Positions 40,351 to 50,904 of a stretch of 64,000 bases of DNA are shown piece by piece. The notes under the pieces are model-generated. The model was not told the origin of the DNA, ran no database searches, and worked only from the letters and a program-made list of their open reading frames with translations. Made by a program: the position numbers and the translations under genes. The DNA is from 62-47 sp044463945 (lineage in GTDB: Bacteria; Pseudomonadota; Alphaproteobacteria; Rhizobiales; Xanthobacteraceae): assembly GCA_044463945.1 (NCBI GenBank), contig JBIQLW010000018.1, forward strand, positions 1 to 64,000, in the 5' to 3' direction. Position 1 is the stretch's first letter. Each line of letters opens with the position of its first letter.

Positions 40351-41430
40351 ATGATGTCGGACGATCCATCTCCCGTTTCGGTCAGTGAAGCGAAGGCGCT
40401 GTTTGCCGATTGGCGGCAGGCGTCGTCTCTTGTGCTGGCGGTGTCAGGGGGGCCGGATTCCGTCGCCATGCTGTGGCTCGCGGCGCGCTGGCGACGCGCC
40501 TTGAAGCACGGCCCGCGGCTGGTCGCGGTGACCGTCGACCACCGCTTGCGTCCCGAGGCGGCAAGCGAGGCGGCCGAGGTCAAGCGGCTGGCCCGCACGC
40601 TCGACATCGAGCACCGCACGGTGCGCTGGCGCGGCGCCAAGCCGGAAACGGGGGTGCCTGCCGCCGCACGCGAGGCGAGGTACGCTCTGCTGGCGGCGGC
40701 CGCGCGCCGTTACAGGGCGCGGCATGTCCTCACCGCCCATACCCGCGACGACCAGGCCGAGACGTTTCTGATGCGGATGGCGCGCGGCAGCGGCATCGTC
40801 GGCCTCGGTGCGATGGCCCGGCAATCGCCGCGCGGGGATATCGTGGTGGCGCGGCCGCTGCTGGACATCCCCAAGGCGCGGCTGCTGGCGACTCTCGACA
40901 AGGCGAAAATCCCGTTCGCGCTCGATCCGACCAACAGCGACCCGCATTACACCCGCCCGCGCTTTCGCGCCCTGATGCCGCTGCTCGCGGCCGAGGGCTG
41001 CCACGCGCAGACGCTGACCCGGCTGGCGGCCCGGCTGGCGCGCGCCAACGCGGCGTTGGACCTGATGGCGGATGGCGCCGAACGCTTTCTTGAATTGCGC
41101 AGCGGCGCAGGCGGCTGGCCTGGCTTCGACGCCGCAACGTTCGCGGGATTGTCCGAGGAGATGCAGGTGCGCGTGCTACTCCGGGCGATCGGTCGCGTTG
41201 GCCACGAAGGGCCGCCCGAACTTGGAAAGGTCGAGGCGCTGGCGGCGGCAATCGCGGCCGTCGCCGCATCCGTGCCCCGTGCCGGAGCGGTGAGCCGGTT
41301 CCGTCAAACCCTTGCCGGCGCCGTCATCACGGTGGCAGGCGGGCGGCTGGTCGTCGAACCGGCCCCGCCGCGCCGAAACCGCAGGGCAGCGGTGCGGAAA
41401 GGGCAGGGCGGCCGGGCTCCGCCCGGTTAG
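40351..41430 (+). CDS. tilS: tRNA(Ile)-lysidine synthetase TilS
   Basis: TilS puts lysidine at C34 of the AUA-reading tRNA-Ile, an essential change. The 359-residue protein has the PP-loop SGGPDS at residues 32-37, VTVDHRLRPEA, the HTRDDQAETFLMR block and DPTNSDPHYTR, all of the family. The start at ATG 40351 (or the next ATG) gives a normal N-terminus. It lies between cpoB and ftsH, as in many bacteria where tilS precedes ftsH. Confidence 0.94.
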   Translation: MMSDDPSPVSVSEAKALFADWRQASSLVLAVSGGPDSVAMLWLAARWRRALKHGPRLVAVTVDHRLRPEAASEAAEVKRLARTLDIEHRTVRWRGAKPETGVPAAAREARYALLAAAARRYRARHVLTAHTRDDQAETFLMRMARGSGIVGLGAMARQSPRGDIVVARPLLDIPKARLLATLDKAKIPFALDPTNSDPHYTRPRFRALMPLLAAEGCHAQTLTRLAARLARANAALDLMADGAERFLELRSGAGGWPGFDAATFAGLSEEMQVRVLLRAIGRVGHEGPPELGKVEALAAAIAAVAASVPRAGAVSRFRQTLAGAVITVAGGRLVVEPAPPRRNRRAAVRKGQGGRAPPG

Positions 41431-41546
41431 ACAACCGTACCGTTTGCCATTATTTGAATTCTATCCGGGAGGCGGCCGGCATGGGCGAAACCGTGCTCAA
41501 ACTGCGCTAAATAGTCCGGGCCGGTTCCCTTGGCAGGGGCTGGCGC

Positions 41547-41576
41547 GACACCTAAGTTATAGACACCTAAGTTATA
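41547..41576 (+). repeat. Perfect 15-base tandem duplication before ftsH
   Basis: GACACCTAAGTTATA occurs twice without a gap (41547-41561, 41562-41576), 55 bases before the ftsH ATG. A TTGGCA at 41530 could be a -35 box. The unit is AT-rich against its surroundings and probably includes -10 sequence, so the duplication may have produced a second start point. Confidence 0.8.
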
Positions 41577-41631
41577 AGAGTATCCGTCCAAGGCAGGATG
41601 GTCGCGTCGCGCGACCCCGAAGGAACCCCTG

Positions 41632-43554
41632 ATGAACGCCAATCTGCGCAACTTCGCCCTCTGGGTCATCATCGTCTTGCTGCTGTTGGCCCTGTTCACC
41701 CTGTTCCAGAATCCGGGGCAGCGCGCGTCGTCGCAGGATATCTCATTCTCGCAGCTTCTGACCGAGGTCGATCAGAATCATGTGCGGGATGTTGTCATTC
41801 AGGGGCCGGAAATCCACGGCACCTTTACCAACGGCACCAGCTTCCAGACTTACGCGCCCAGCGATCCGACGCTGATCAAGCGTCTGTACGACGCCAAGGT
41901 TCAGATCACCGCCAAGCCGCCAGGCGACAACGTGCCGTGGTTCGTTTCGCTTCTGGTGTCGTGGCTGCCGTTCATCGCGCTGATTGGCGTGTGGGTATTC
42001 CTGTCGCGGCAGATGCAGGGCGGCGCAGGCAAGGCGATGGGTTTTGGCAAGTCGCGGGCGAAAATGCTCACCGAGGCGCACGGCCGCGTCACCTTCGAAG
42101 ACGTCGCCGGCGTCGACGAAGCCAAGCAGGATTTGCAGGAGATCGTCGAGTTTCTGCGCGATCCCGGCAAATTCCAGCGGCTCGGCGGACGGATTCCGCG
42201 CGGCGTGTTGCTGGTCGGCCCGCCCGGCACGGGTAAGACTTTGATCGCGCGCGCGGTGGCGGGCGAAGCCAACGTGCCGTTCTTCACCATTTCCGGCTCG
42301 GACTTCGTCGAGATGTTCGTCGGCGTCGGTGCGAGCCGCGTCCGCGACATGTTCGAGCAGGCCAAGAAAAACGCGCCGTGCATCATCTTCATCGACGAAA
42401 TTGACGCTGTTGGCCGTCATCGCGGCGCGGGTCTGGGCGGCGGCAACGACGAGCGCGAACAGACGCTGAACCAGTTGCTGGTGGAGATGGACGGCTTCGA
42501 GGCCAACGAAGGCGTGATCCTGATCGCCGCCACCAACCGGCCCGACGTGCTCGATCCCGCGTTGCTGCGTCCCGGCCGTTTTGACCGTCAGGTGGTGGTG
42601 CCGAACCCGGACGTCGTCGGCCGCGAGCAGATTCTGAAAGTTCACGTCCGCAAGGTGCCGCTGGCTCCCGACGTCAACCTCAAGGTCATCGCGCGCGGCA
42701 CGCCCGGCTTCTCCGGCGCCGACCTGATGAACCTCGTCAACGAGGCGGCGCTGACCGCCGCGCGGCGCAACAAGCGCATGGTGACCCAGGCCGAGTTCGA
42801 GGAAGCCAAGGACAAGGTGATGATGGGCGCCGAGCGCAAGTCGCTGGTGATGACCGAGGAGGAGAAGCTGCTCACGGCCTATCACGAAGGCGGCCACGCC
42901 ATCGTCGGCCTCAACGTCGTCGCCACCGATCCGATTCACAAGGCGACGATCATTCCGCGCGGCCGCGCGCTCGGCATGGTCATGCAGCTTCCGGAGCGTG
43001 ACAAGCTGTCGATGTCGCTGGAGCAGATGACCTCGCGCCTTGCCATCATGATGGGTGGCCGCGTCGCCGAAGAGATGATCTTCGGCCGCGAGAAGGTGAC
43101 CTCGGGCGCCGCCTCCGACATCGATCAGGCGACGCGACTGGCGCGCATGATGGTGACCCGCTGGGGTCTGTCGGAAGAACTCGGCACCGTATCCTACGGC
43201 GAGAACAACGACGAGGTCTTCCTCGGAATGCAGGTCAATCGCCAGCAGAACGTCTCCGAGGCGACCGCGCAGAAGATCGACAACGAAGTCCGGCGGCTGG
43301 TCGAAACCGGCTACAAGGAGGCGACCCGCATTCTAACCGAGAAGCGCGCCGATCTCGAAACGCTGGCCAAGGGGCTGCTCGAATACGAGACGCTGACCGG
43401 CGAGGAGATTACCGACCTGCTCAACGGCAAGAAGCCGAATCGCGAATCGGTGCTTGAGCCCACGGGGCCGCGCACCTCCGCCGTTCCGCCGGCCGGCAAG
43501 CAGCGGCCGCGTCCCGACCCCGATCCCGGTCTGGAGCCGCAGCCGCAGGCGTGA
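41632..43554 (+). CDS. ftsH: Membrane AAA+ zinc protease FtsH
   Basis: FtsH degrades membrane and regulatory proteins at the inner membrane. The 640-residue protein has two membrane helices (about 8-24, 103-122), Walker A GPPGTGKT (196-203), Walker B IIFIDEIDAVG, the second region of homology (ATNRPDVLDPALLRPGRFDR), and the zinc site HEGGH (His418-His422). The Pro-rich C-terminus is usual. A strong terminator follows. Confidence 0.97.
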   Translation: MNANLRNFALWVIIVLLLLALFTLFQNPGQRASSQDISFSQLLTEVDQNHVRDVVIQGPEIHGTFTNGTSFQTYAPSDPTLIKRLYDAKVQITAKPPGDNVPWFVSLLVSWLPFIALIGVWVFLSRQMQGGAGKAMGFGKSRAKMLTEAHGRVTFEDVAGVDEAKQDLQEIVEFLRDPGKFQRLGGRIPRGVLLVGPPGTGKTLIARAVAGEANVPFFTISGSDFVEMFVGVGASRVRDMFEQAKKNAPCIIFIDEIDAVGRHRGAGLGGGNDEREQTLNQLLVEMDGFEANEGVILIAATNRPDVLDPALLRPGRFDRQVVVPNPDVVGREQILKVHVRKVPLAPDVNLKVIARGTPGFSGADLMNLVNEAALTAARRNKRMVTQAEFEEAKDKVMMGAERKSLVMTEEEKLLTAYHEGGHAIVGLNVVATDPIHKATIIPRGRALGMVMQLPERDKLSMSLEQMTSRLAIMMGGRVAEEMIFGREKVTSGAASDIDQATRLARMMVTRWGLSEELGTVSYGENNDEVFLGMQVNRQQNVSEATAQKIDNEVRRLVETGYKEATRILTEKRADLETLAKGLLEYETLTGEEITDLLNGKKPNRESVLEPTGPRTSAVPPAGKQRPRPDPDPGLEPQPQA

Positions 43555-43580
43555 CGCCCGGCCATTGTCGAACCCAATGA

Positions 43581-43607
43581 AGCGCGGCGGCGACGCCGCG
43601 CTTTTTT
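43581..43607 (+). terminator. Intrinsic terminator after ftsH
   Basis: Perfect 9-base arms AGCGCGGCG (43581-43589) and CGCCGCGCT (43594-43602) around GCGA, followed by six T (43602-43607). Confidence 0.93.
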
Positions 43608-43753
43608 GTCCCGGCGGCGCGCTGCGGCATTGAAGACGCGCCCGCAAAGCCCGCGCAAGACTTTCGACAGGCCGCGCATAACCTCCATGAGTTGACGCGG
43701 CTTGACCTGATCGCGACTTGCCCGCAGGCATGTCGCCGGGTCATGCGGATTTC

Positions 43754-44503
43754 ATGATGACATCGTCGAAACTGACCAAGGCACCGGCCTATTGGGCGAA
43801 GGACGCGATCTGGCCGGGCATCGTCGCCATTGGCCCGATGCTGCCGGGGACGCTGGCGTTCGGCATGGCGTTCGGCGCGTTGTGCGCCCAGCGGCAGTTC
43901 TCGCTGGCCGAGGTCGAGGTGATGATGGCCTTCGTCTACGGCGGGCTGTCGCAGTTCGTCGCGGTGCAGGCGTGGCCGGATCATCTCACCGCATCCTCGA
44001 TCGCGACGCTGGCGTTGTTGACGTTGACCGTCAACATCCGCTTCGGGCTGATGAGCGCATCGCTGCGGCCGTGGTTCGGGACGTTGCCGCTATGGCAGTC
44101 CTATCCATCGATGCTTCTGGTGACCGACGGCGGGTGGCTGGCGGCGACGCGCTATCGCGATCACGGTGGCGCCAACGCCTGGTTCTTCGTCGGTGGCGGC
44201 CTCGTTCTCTACGCGTTGTGGCTGGTCGCGGCGATCCCCGGTTATCTCCTGGCCGAGCAACTGGCCGATCCCAGAAAATACGGCGTCGATCTGGCGATGC
44301 CGGCATTCTACGCGGCGATGCTGGTGCCGGCCTGGAAGGGGCTCCGCCGCGCCATCCCGTGGGTCGTCGCAGGCGTCGTCGCGCTCGGCGTGCAATGGCT
44401 GGTGTCGGGCTGGTGGTTCATCATTATCGGCGCGATTTCCGGTGCCGTCAGCGCCGGGCTGATGGAGCCGGACGATGCGTCGCACGGAGCGCCTCATGGC
44501 TGA
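43754..44503 (+). CDS. azlC: Branched-chain amino acid exporter large subunit AzlC
   Basis: AzlC with AzlD exports branched-chain amino acids or analogues. The 249-residue membrane protein carries the family features PMLPGTLAFGMAFGALCAQ, FVYGGLSQFVAVQAW, and LTLTVNIRFGLMSASLRPW. Start is ATG 43754 or the following ATG. It overlaps azlD by 8 bases. Confidence 0.9.
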   Translation: MMTSSKLTKAPAYWAKDAIWPGIVAIGPMLPGTLAFGMAFGALCAQRQFSLAEVEVMMAFVYGGLSQFVAVQAWPDHLTASSIATLALLTLTVNIRFGLMSASLRPWFGTLPLWQSYPSMLLVTDGGWLAATRYRDHGGANAWFFVGGGLVLYALWLVAAIPGYLLAEQLADPRKYGVDLAMPAFYAAMLVPAWKGLRRAIPWVVAGVVALGVQWLVSGWWFIIIGAISGAVSAGLMEPDDASHGAPHG

Positions 44504-44813
44504 GATGTTGCGCGGCGACGTCATGGTCGCGTTCGCGGTGATGACCGCGGTCACGGTGGCGGCGCGGCTCGGCGGCTTCTGGCTGATGTCCTACGTTCCG
44601 ATCACGCCGCGGGTCCGGCGGATGATGGACGCGCTGCCGGGCTCGATCATCGTCGCGGCGGCGCTGCCGGTTGCCGTCGAGGGCGGTCCGGTGGTGATGT
44701 TCGCCATTCTCGCCGCGATCGGCGCAACGATCATCTCGCGCAACGATTTCATCGCGGTGATCGTCGGCATGATGGTCGCGGCGCTGGCGCGCGCCGCCGG
44801 CTTCGGTGGTTGA
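44496..44813 (+). CDS. azlD: Branched-chain amino acid exporter small subunit AzlD
   Basis: A 105-residue protein with four hydrophobic segments and the AzlD motif RRMMDALPGSIIVAAALPVA. ATG 44496 overlaps the end of azlC, so the two are translated together. A TetR regulator follows 149 bases downstream and may control the pair. Confidence 0.88.
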   Translation: MAEMLRGDVMVAFAVMTAVTVAARLGGFWLMSYVPITPRVRRMMDALPGSIIVAAALPVAVEGGPVVMFAILAAIGATIISRNDFIAVIVGMMVAALARAAGFGG

Positions 44814-44961
44814 AGGTCCCGGCCCGCCATTGCCTGCCTCGCCTTGGTCGCCTTTCCCAGCTCGCACCGCCTGGCTGTTGATTCCGTGTTCAATCAAAGG
44901 CTTGCCACCGCCTCTGAATAGGTGTTCACTTCTTAGGAGGAAACGCGGAGGGCACGAATCG

Positions 44962-45636
44962 ATGGTTTATCGGCGCACCCAGCAGGTTGTGAAACGTCTG
45001 GCCGCACGGCGCAGCGCCATTCTCGCGGCGGCACGCGAGGCGGCGATCGAAGGCGGCATGAGCGCGGTCCAGATCGCGCCGGTCGCCACCCGCGCCAATG
45101 TCGCGGCCGGTACGGTGTATCGCTATTTCCCCTCGAAGGCGGATCTCATTTCTGAACTGATCGCGGATGTGTCGCGGGACGAACTCGCGGCCATCCGCCG
45201 CGCCGCGGACGCGGCGCCGGGGCCATCGTCGGCGCTGGCGGCTGCCGTCACGACGGTTGCCGTCCATATTGTCTCGCACCGCAAGCTGGCGTGGGGGATC
45301 ATCGCCGAGCCGGTCGATGTCGATGTCAGCGCCTCGCGGCTGGCCTGCCGTCGCGAGATCGCGGGCGAGATCGAATCGCGGATCGCGGCCGCGGTACGCG
45401 CCGGGCACCTGCCGGCGCAGGACACGGTATTGGCCGCCACGGCCCTGATCGGCGCGCTGCATGAATCGCTGGTCGGCCCGCTCGCGCCGACCAATCTCGA
45501 CGATCCGGTGAAACTGCGCGACGCGGTGCAGACTGCGACGCTGCTGGCGTTGCGGGCCGTCGGCGTCATGGATGCGCGGGCGCGCGGGCTGGTGGTGCAG
45601 TCGGTGCTGCCGTCGAGGATGGCGGTCGGCGCTTAA
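44962..45636 (+). CDS. TetR-family transcriptional regulator
   Basis: A 224-residue regulator with its DNA-binding domain at residues about 17-62 (ILAAAREAAIEGGMSAVQIA, ANVAAGTVYRYFPSKADLI). The C-terminal domain is of a general TetR type; the ligand is unknown. GGAGGG lies 10 bases before ATG 44962. It is downstream of azlCD and convergent with the cytochrome c gene (21 bases between stops). Confidence 0.88.
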   Translation: MVYRRTQQVVKRLAARRSAILAAAREAAIEGGMSAVQIAPVATRANVAAGTVYRYFPSKADLISELIADVSRDELAAIRRAADAAPGPSSALAAAVTTVAVHIVSHRKLAWGIIAEPVDVDVSASRLACRREIAGEIESRIAAAVRAGHLPAQDTVLAATALIGALHESLVGPLAPTNLDDPVKLRDAVQTATLLALRAVGVMDARARGLVVQSVLPSRMAVGA

Positions 45637-45657
45637 CCCAACCGCCAGCGGCATCGC

Positions 45658-46047
45658 TCACTTCTGCTTGATCTTGCCGTCCTTGTCGAACTGCGCCAGA
45701 AACGCCCAGAGATTGTCGATCTCCGACTGCTTGGTGATGCCGGCGAACGCCATCTTGGTGCCGGGAATCTTGGCTTTCGGCGCCTTGATGTAGTCCTTGA
45801 ACTCCGCTTCGTTCCAGGTGATGCCGGAATCCTTGTTGGCCGCGGAATAGGAGTAGCCTTCGACCGATCCCGCCTTGCGGCCGTCGAGGCCATTGAGTTC
45901 GGGGCCGACCTTGTTCTTGGCGTTCTCGCCGATGGCGTGGCAGGCGGCGCATTTATTGAACGCGGTCTTTCCGGCAGCGACATCCTGGGCCTGGACCCCG
46001 GAGATGGTGAATGCGAAGACGATAGCCGTGGCAGTAAGGAGTTTCAT
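45658..46047 (-). CDS. Periplasmic class I cytochrome c
   Basis: A 129-residue soluble c-type cytochrome with signal peptide (LLTATAIVFAFTISGVQA), haem motif CAACH (Cys33, Cys36, His37) and a likely axial Met99 in GTKMAFAG. It resembles cytochrome c2/c550 electron carriers. ATG 46047 follows AAGGAG. It is divergent from glcD, with a 224-base shared region. Confidence 0.93.
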   Translation of the reverse strand: MKLLTATAIVFAFTISGVQAQDVAAGKTAFNKCAACHAIGENAKNKVGPELNGLDGRKAGSVEGYSYSAANKDSGITWNEAEFKDYIKAPKAKIPGTKMAFAGITKQSEIDNLWAFLAQFDKDGKIKQK

Positions 46048-46271
46048 GAGAGTCGTCCCAAACGATGCGACGCGCGCAACGGGCGGCGTCCGGACGCGCA
46101 GCCCGCAAAGAAGTTGATCTTGCTCACGGGTGGCGCGTAAAAGTGATGCCACATTAGAGTTGTTCCAGACAAGCGGGCGATAGTCGTAGGCTTGTCCCGG
46201 TTGCGCGGACGCGCGATCGCTTCGCCGGCGCGGCGCATTGCCCGCGACCTCGTCGCAATTGGAGAACGTCG

Positions 46272-47765
46272 ATGTCCATCAAGATGCCGGAGCCGGATGC
46301 GGGTGTGCTCGGCCGCCGCGACGAAATCATCGCGGCGCTGAAGCGGATCGTGCCGGGCGAGGGCGTCATCTCAAGCGCGGCCGAGATGATCCCTTATGAA
46401 TCCGACGCACTGAACTCCTATCGCCAGCCGCCGATGGTGGTCGTGCTGCCCGACACCACCGAACAGGTCGCACAGGTGTTGAAATATTGCCACGACAACG
46501 GCATCCGGGTGGTGCCGCGCGGTTCGGGCACGTCGCTGTCGGGCGGATCGTTGCCGCTGGCTGACGCGGTGCTGCTCGGCATGGGCAAGTTCAAGCGCAT
46601 CCGCGAGATCGATTTCGACAACCGCGTCGTTGTCACCGAGCCCGGCGTCACCAATCTTGCCATCAGTCAGGCGGTGGCACATGCCGGGTTCTATTACGCG
46701 CCCGATCCCTCGTCGCAGATTGCCTGCTCGATCGGCGGCAACATCGCGGAAAATTCCGGCGGCGTGCATTGCCTGAAATACGGCATGACCACCAACAATG
46801 TGCTGGGCTGCGAGATCGTCCTCATCACCGGCGAGATCCTGCGCATCGGCGGCAAGGCCCCCGAATGCTCGGGCTATGACCTGATGGGCGTCATCACCGG
46901 CTCCGAGGGGCTGCTCGGGGTGGTCACCGAAATCACCGTGCGCATCCTCCAGAAGCCCGAGACGGCGCGCGCGGTGATGGCGGGTTTCCCCAGCGTCGAG
47001 GCCGCCGGCGAATGCGTCGCCCGCATCATCGCCGCCGGGATCATTCCCGCCGGCATGGAGATGATGGACAAACCGGCGACCGCCGCCGCCGAAGCCTTCG
47101 TCAAGGCCGGCTATCCGCTCGACGTCGAGGCGCTGTTGCTGGTCGAACTCGACGGTCCCAAGGTCGAGGTCGATGAGCTGATCCTGCGGGTTGACGCCAT
47201 CGCCCGCGAATGCGGCCAGACCACCTGTCAAATCTCGAACTCCGAGGAGGAGCGGCTGTTGTTCTGGGCCGGGCGCAAGGCCGCCTTCCCGGCGGTCGGG
47301 CGGATTTCGCCGGACTATATCTGCATGGACGGCACCATCCCGCGCGGGCGGCTCGCCGAGGCGCTGACCCGTATCCGCGAGCTGTCGGAGAAATACGGGC
47401 TGCGCTGCGCCAATGTGTTTCATGCCGGCGACGGCAACCTTCACCCTTTGATTTTGTTCGACGCCAACCTGCCCGGCGAGATGGACCGCGCCGAGGCGTT
47501 CGGCGCCGACATCCTGCGCACCTGCGTCGAACTGGGCGGCGTCCTGACCGGCGAGCACGGCGTCGGCGTCGAGAAGCGCGACCTGATGCCGGAGATGTTC
47601 AGCGATGTCGATCTGGCCCAACAGCAGCGCCTGAAATGCGCCTTCGACTCGCAGGGGCTGCTCAATCCCGGCAAGGTATTCCCGACGCTGCACCGCTGCG
47701 CCGAACTCGGGCGGGTCCACGTCCACGCCGGCAAGCTGGCCTTCCCCGACCTCCCCAGGTTCTAG
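46272..47765 (+). CDS. glcD: Glycolate oxidase FAD subunit GlcD
   Basis: GlcD is the FAD-binding catalytic subunit that oxidises glycolate to glyoxylate. The 497-residue protein has the PCMH-type FAD domain (VVPRGSGTSLSGGSLPLADA, SIGGNIAENSGGVHCLKYGM) and the C-terminal FAD-linked oxidase domain with NVFHAGDGNLHPLILFD and GVLTGEHGVGVEKRDLM. First gene of glcDEF. Confidence 0.95.
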   Translation: MSIKMPEPDAGVLGRRDEIIAALKRIVPGEGVISSAAEMIPYESDALNSYRQPPMVVVLPDTTEQVAQVLKYCHDNGIRVVPRGSGTSLSGGSLPLADAVLLGMGKFKRIREIDFDNRVVVTEPGVTNLAISQAVAHAGFYYAPDPSSQIACSIGGNIAENSGGVHCLKYGMTTNNVLGCEIVLITGEILRIGGKAPECSGYDLMGVITGSEGLLGVVTEITVRILQKPETARAVMAGFPSVEAAGECVARIIAAGIIPAGMEMMDKPATAAAEAFVKAGYPLDVEALLLVELDGPKVEVDELILRVDAIARECGQTTCQISNSEEERLLFWAGRKAAFPAVGRISPDYICMDGTIPRGRLAEALTRIRELSEKYGLRCANVFHAGDGNLHPLILFDANLPGEMDRAEAFGADILRTCVELGGVLTGEHGVGVEKRDLMPEMFSDVDLAQQQRLKCAFDSQGLLNPGKVFPTLHRCAELGRVHVHAGKLAFPDLPRF

Positions 47766-47777
47766 ACAGGCGATCAG

Positions 47778-49009
47778 GTGGATATTCTCAAAGTACGCGA
47801 CGCGGCCGACGTCGAGCAGGTGGTCAAGGCCGCCCTCGCCAACGAGCAGCCCCTTGAAATCCTCGGTCATGGCAGCAAGCGGGCGATCGGCCGGCCGATG
47901 GCTACCAATGCGGTGCTGGACCTGTCGGCGCTCGACGCGGTTGTCTCCTATGAGCCGAACGAGCTGCTTCTGACCGTCGGCGCCGGCGCGCCACTGGCCG
48001 ACGTGCTGTCGCTGATCGATTCCAAGAACCAGCATTTCGCGTTCGAGCCGATGAACCCGGCGATGCTGCTGGGTGGCGACGACGCCGGGACCATCGGCGG
48101 AATGCTGGCCGCGGGGCTGGCGGGACCGCGCCGGGTCAAGGATGGCGGCGCGCGCGACCATCTGCTCGGGGCGCACGCGGTGTCCGGATTCGGCGAGACG
48201 TTCAAGACCGGCGGCAAGGTAGTGAAGAACGTCACCGGCTACGACCTGTGCAAGCTGTTGTGCGGATCGTGGGGAACGCTGGCGGTGGTCACCGAGGTCA
48301 CCCTGAAGGTGATGCCGCGCCCGGAGAGCCGGCGCACGCTGGTGCTGCGCGGGCTCGACGATGTTACCGCGGTGCGGGCGATGACGGCGGCGCTGGGCTC
48401 GCCTTACGACGTGTCGGGCGCGGCCCATCTGCCAGCGTCGGCATTGCGCGATGCGGACGGGGAGCTTGCGGCGGTGAGCGGCGGCAAGGCCGTGACGCTG
48501 GTGCGGCTCGAAGGCATCGCTGCCTCGGTACAGCATCGCGCAGGCTCCCTGACGGCAACGCTGGCGGCTTATGGCGCGGCAGACGCGGTCGATGACGACG
48601 CATCGACCGCGCTGTGGCGGCTGGTTCGCGACGTCGCGCCGTTCGCCGCTACGGGGCCGTTCGGCACATGGCCGGTGTGGCGCATCGTCTGCCCCCCGGC
48701 CTCGGGCGGCGAACTCGGCCGCGACGTGGCGCGCGCCACCGGCGGCGAGGTGGTCTACGACTGGGGCGGCGGCTTGATCTGGGCGGCGGTGCCGCCCGGT
48801 GGCGACGCTCGCGCCGCGTCGATCCGCGGCCGGTGCGAGGCGGCTTCCGGTCACGCCACGCTGATCCGCGCGCCGGAGCAGTTGCGCGAAACGGTCGATG
48901 TCTTTCATCCCGCGTCGGACGGCGTCGCCGCGCTGACCCGACGCATCAAACACAGCTTCGATCCGCGGGATATCCTCAACCGTGGACGGATGGGGCGCGG
49001 AACGACGCC

Positions 49010-49013
<4 letters not shown>
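47778..49013 (+). CDS. glcE: Glycolate oxidase subunit GlcE
   Basis: GlcE is the second FAD-domain subunit of glycolate oxidase. The 411-residue protein starts at GTG 47778 and has a PCMH-like domain (PLEILGHGSKRAIGRPM, LLGGDDAGTIGGMLAAGLAG, GETFKTGGKVVKNVTGYDLC) and the end FDPRDILNRGRMG. It is 12 bases from glcD and overlaps glcF by four bases. Confidence 0.94.
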
Positions 49014-50335
<1,322 letters not shown>

Positions 50336-50390
50336 TCCCGCGAGCAACGCGGAATGCTTGATGTGTTTAGTCGGCAACAGGAGGACGACG

Positions 50391-50789
50391 ATGGCTAAAG
50401 CCAGGAAAGCGCTCAAGTCCAAGAGTTCAAAGAGTTCCAAAGCCAAAAGCAGCCGGTCGGCGAAGAAATCGGTGAAGAAGAAGACGGCGGCCAGGAAAGC
50501 CGCGAAGAAAACTGCCAAGAAAGCCAAGACCAAGAAGGCAGCGGCTCGAAAGGCAAAGGCCGCGAGTCGTCGGCCGGCGCGGAAAGCCGCGGCCAAGCGT
50601 GCCGCACCGAAGAAGGCCGCGAAGAAGACGGTCAAGAAGGCGGCCCGTCGCAGTGCCCGGAAATCCAGTCCCGCACGCACCATGACGCCGGCGGTAACGC
50701 CGAACCCGCCTGAGGAAATGACGCCCACGCCGCAGGCCGGTGGTTCAGAAGCATCGGGGGAGGGCGGGTACGACATGGGCAACGGCTGA
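50391..50789 (+). CDS. Histone H1-like Lys/Ala-rich DNA-binding protein
   Basis: A 132-residue protein whose first ~95 residues are almost only Lys, Ala, Arg and Ser (KKAAARKAK-type repeats), as in bacterial histone H1-like and AlgP-type proteins that bind DNA non-specifically. The last 35 residues are different: Pro/Gly/Glu-rich with net negative charge (TPNPPEEMTPTPQAGG). The start at ATG 50391 is preceded by AGGAGG some 14 bases upstream. It probably organises the nucleoid. It is a single gene between glcF and a long terminator. Confidence 0.85.
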   Translation: MAKARKALKSKSSKSSKAKSSRSAKKSVKKKTAARKAAKKTAKKAKTKKAAARKAKAASRRPARKAAAKRAAPKKAAKKTVKKAARRSARKSSPARTMTPAVTPNPPEEMTPTPQAGGSEASGEGGYDMGNG

Positions 50790-50802
50790 CCTAGCCCGCG
50801 CT

Positions 50803-50858
50803 GCAAACAGCGCTGCCTCGAAGGGTGATGGCTGTCACCCTTCGAGGCGTCTGTTTGC
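50803..50858. terminator. Long bidirectional terminator palindrome
   Basis: Inner arms of 14 bases GCCTCGAAGGGTGA (50815-50828) and TCACCCTTCGAGGC (50835-50848), extended by outer arms GCAAACAG (50803-50810) and CTGTTTGC (50851-50858). It lies between the convergent histone-like and aminotransferase genes and can serve both. Confidence 0.88.
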
Positions 50859-50904
50859 GCCTGCCACGTTGGCGCGCGTCACCTGGATTTGAGCGGATCT
50901 GCTG

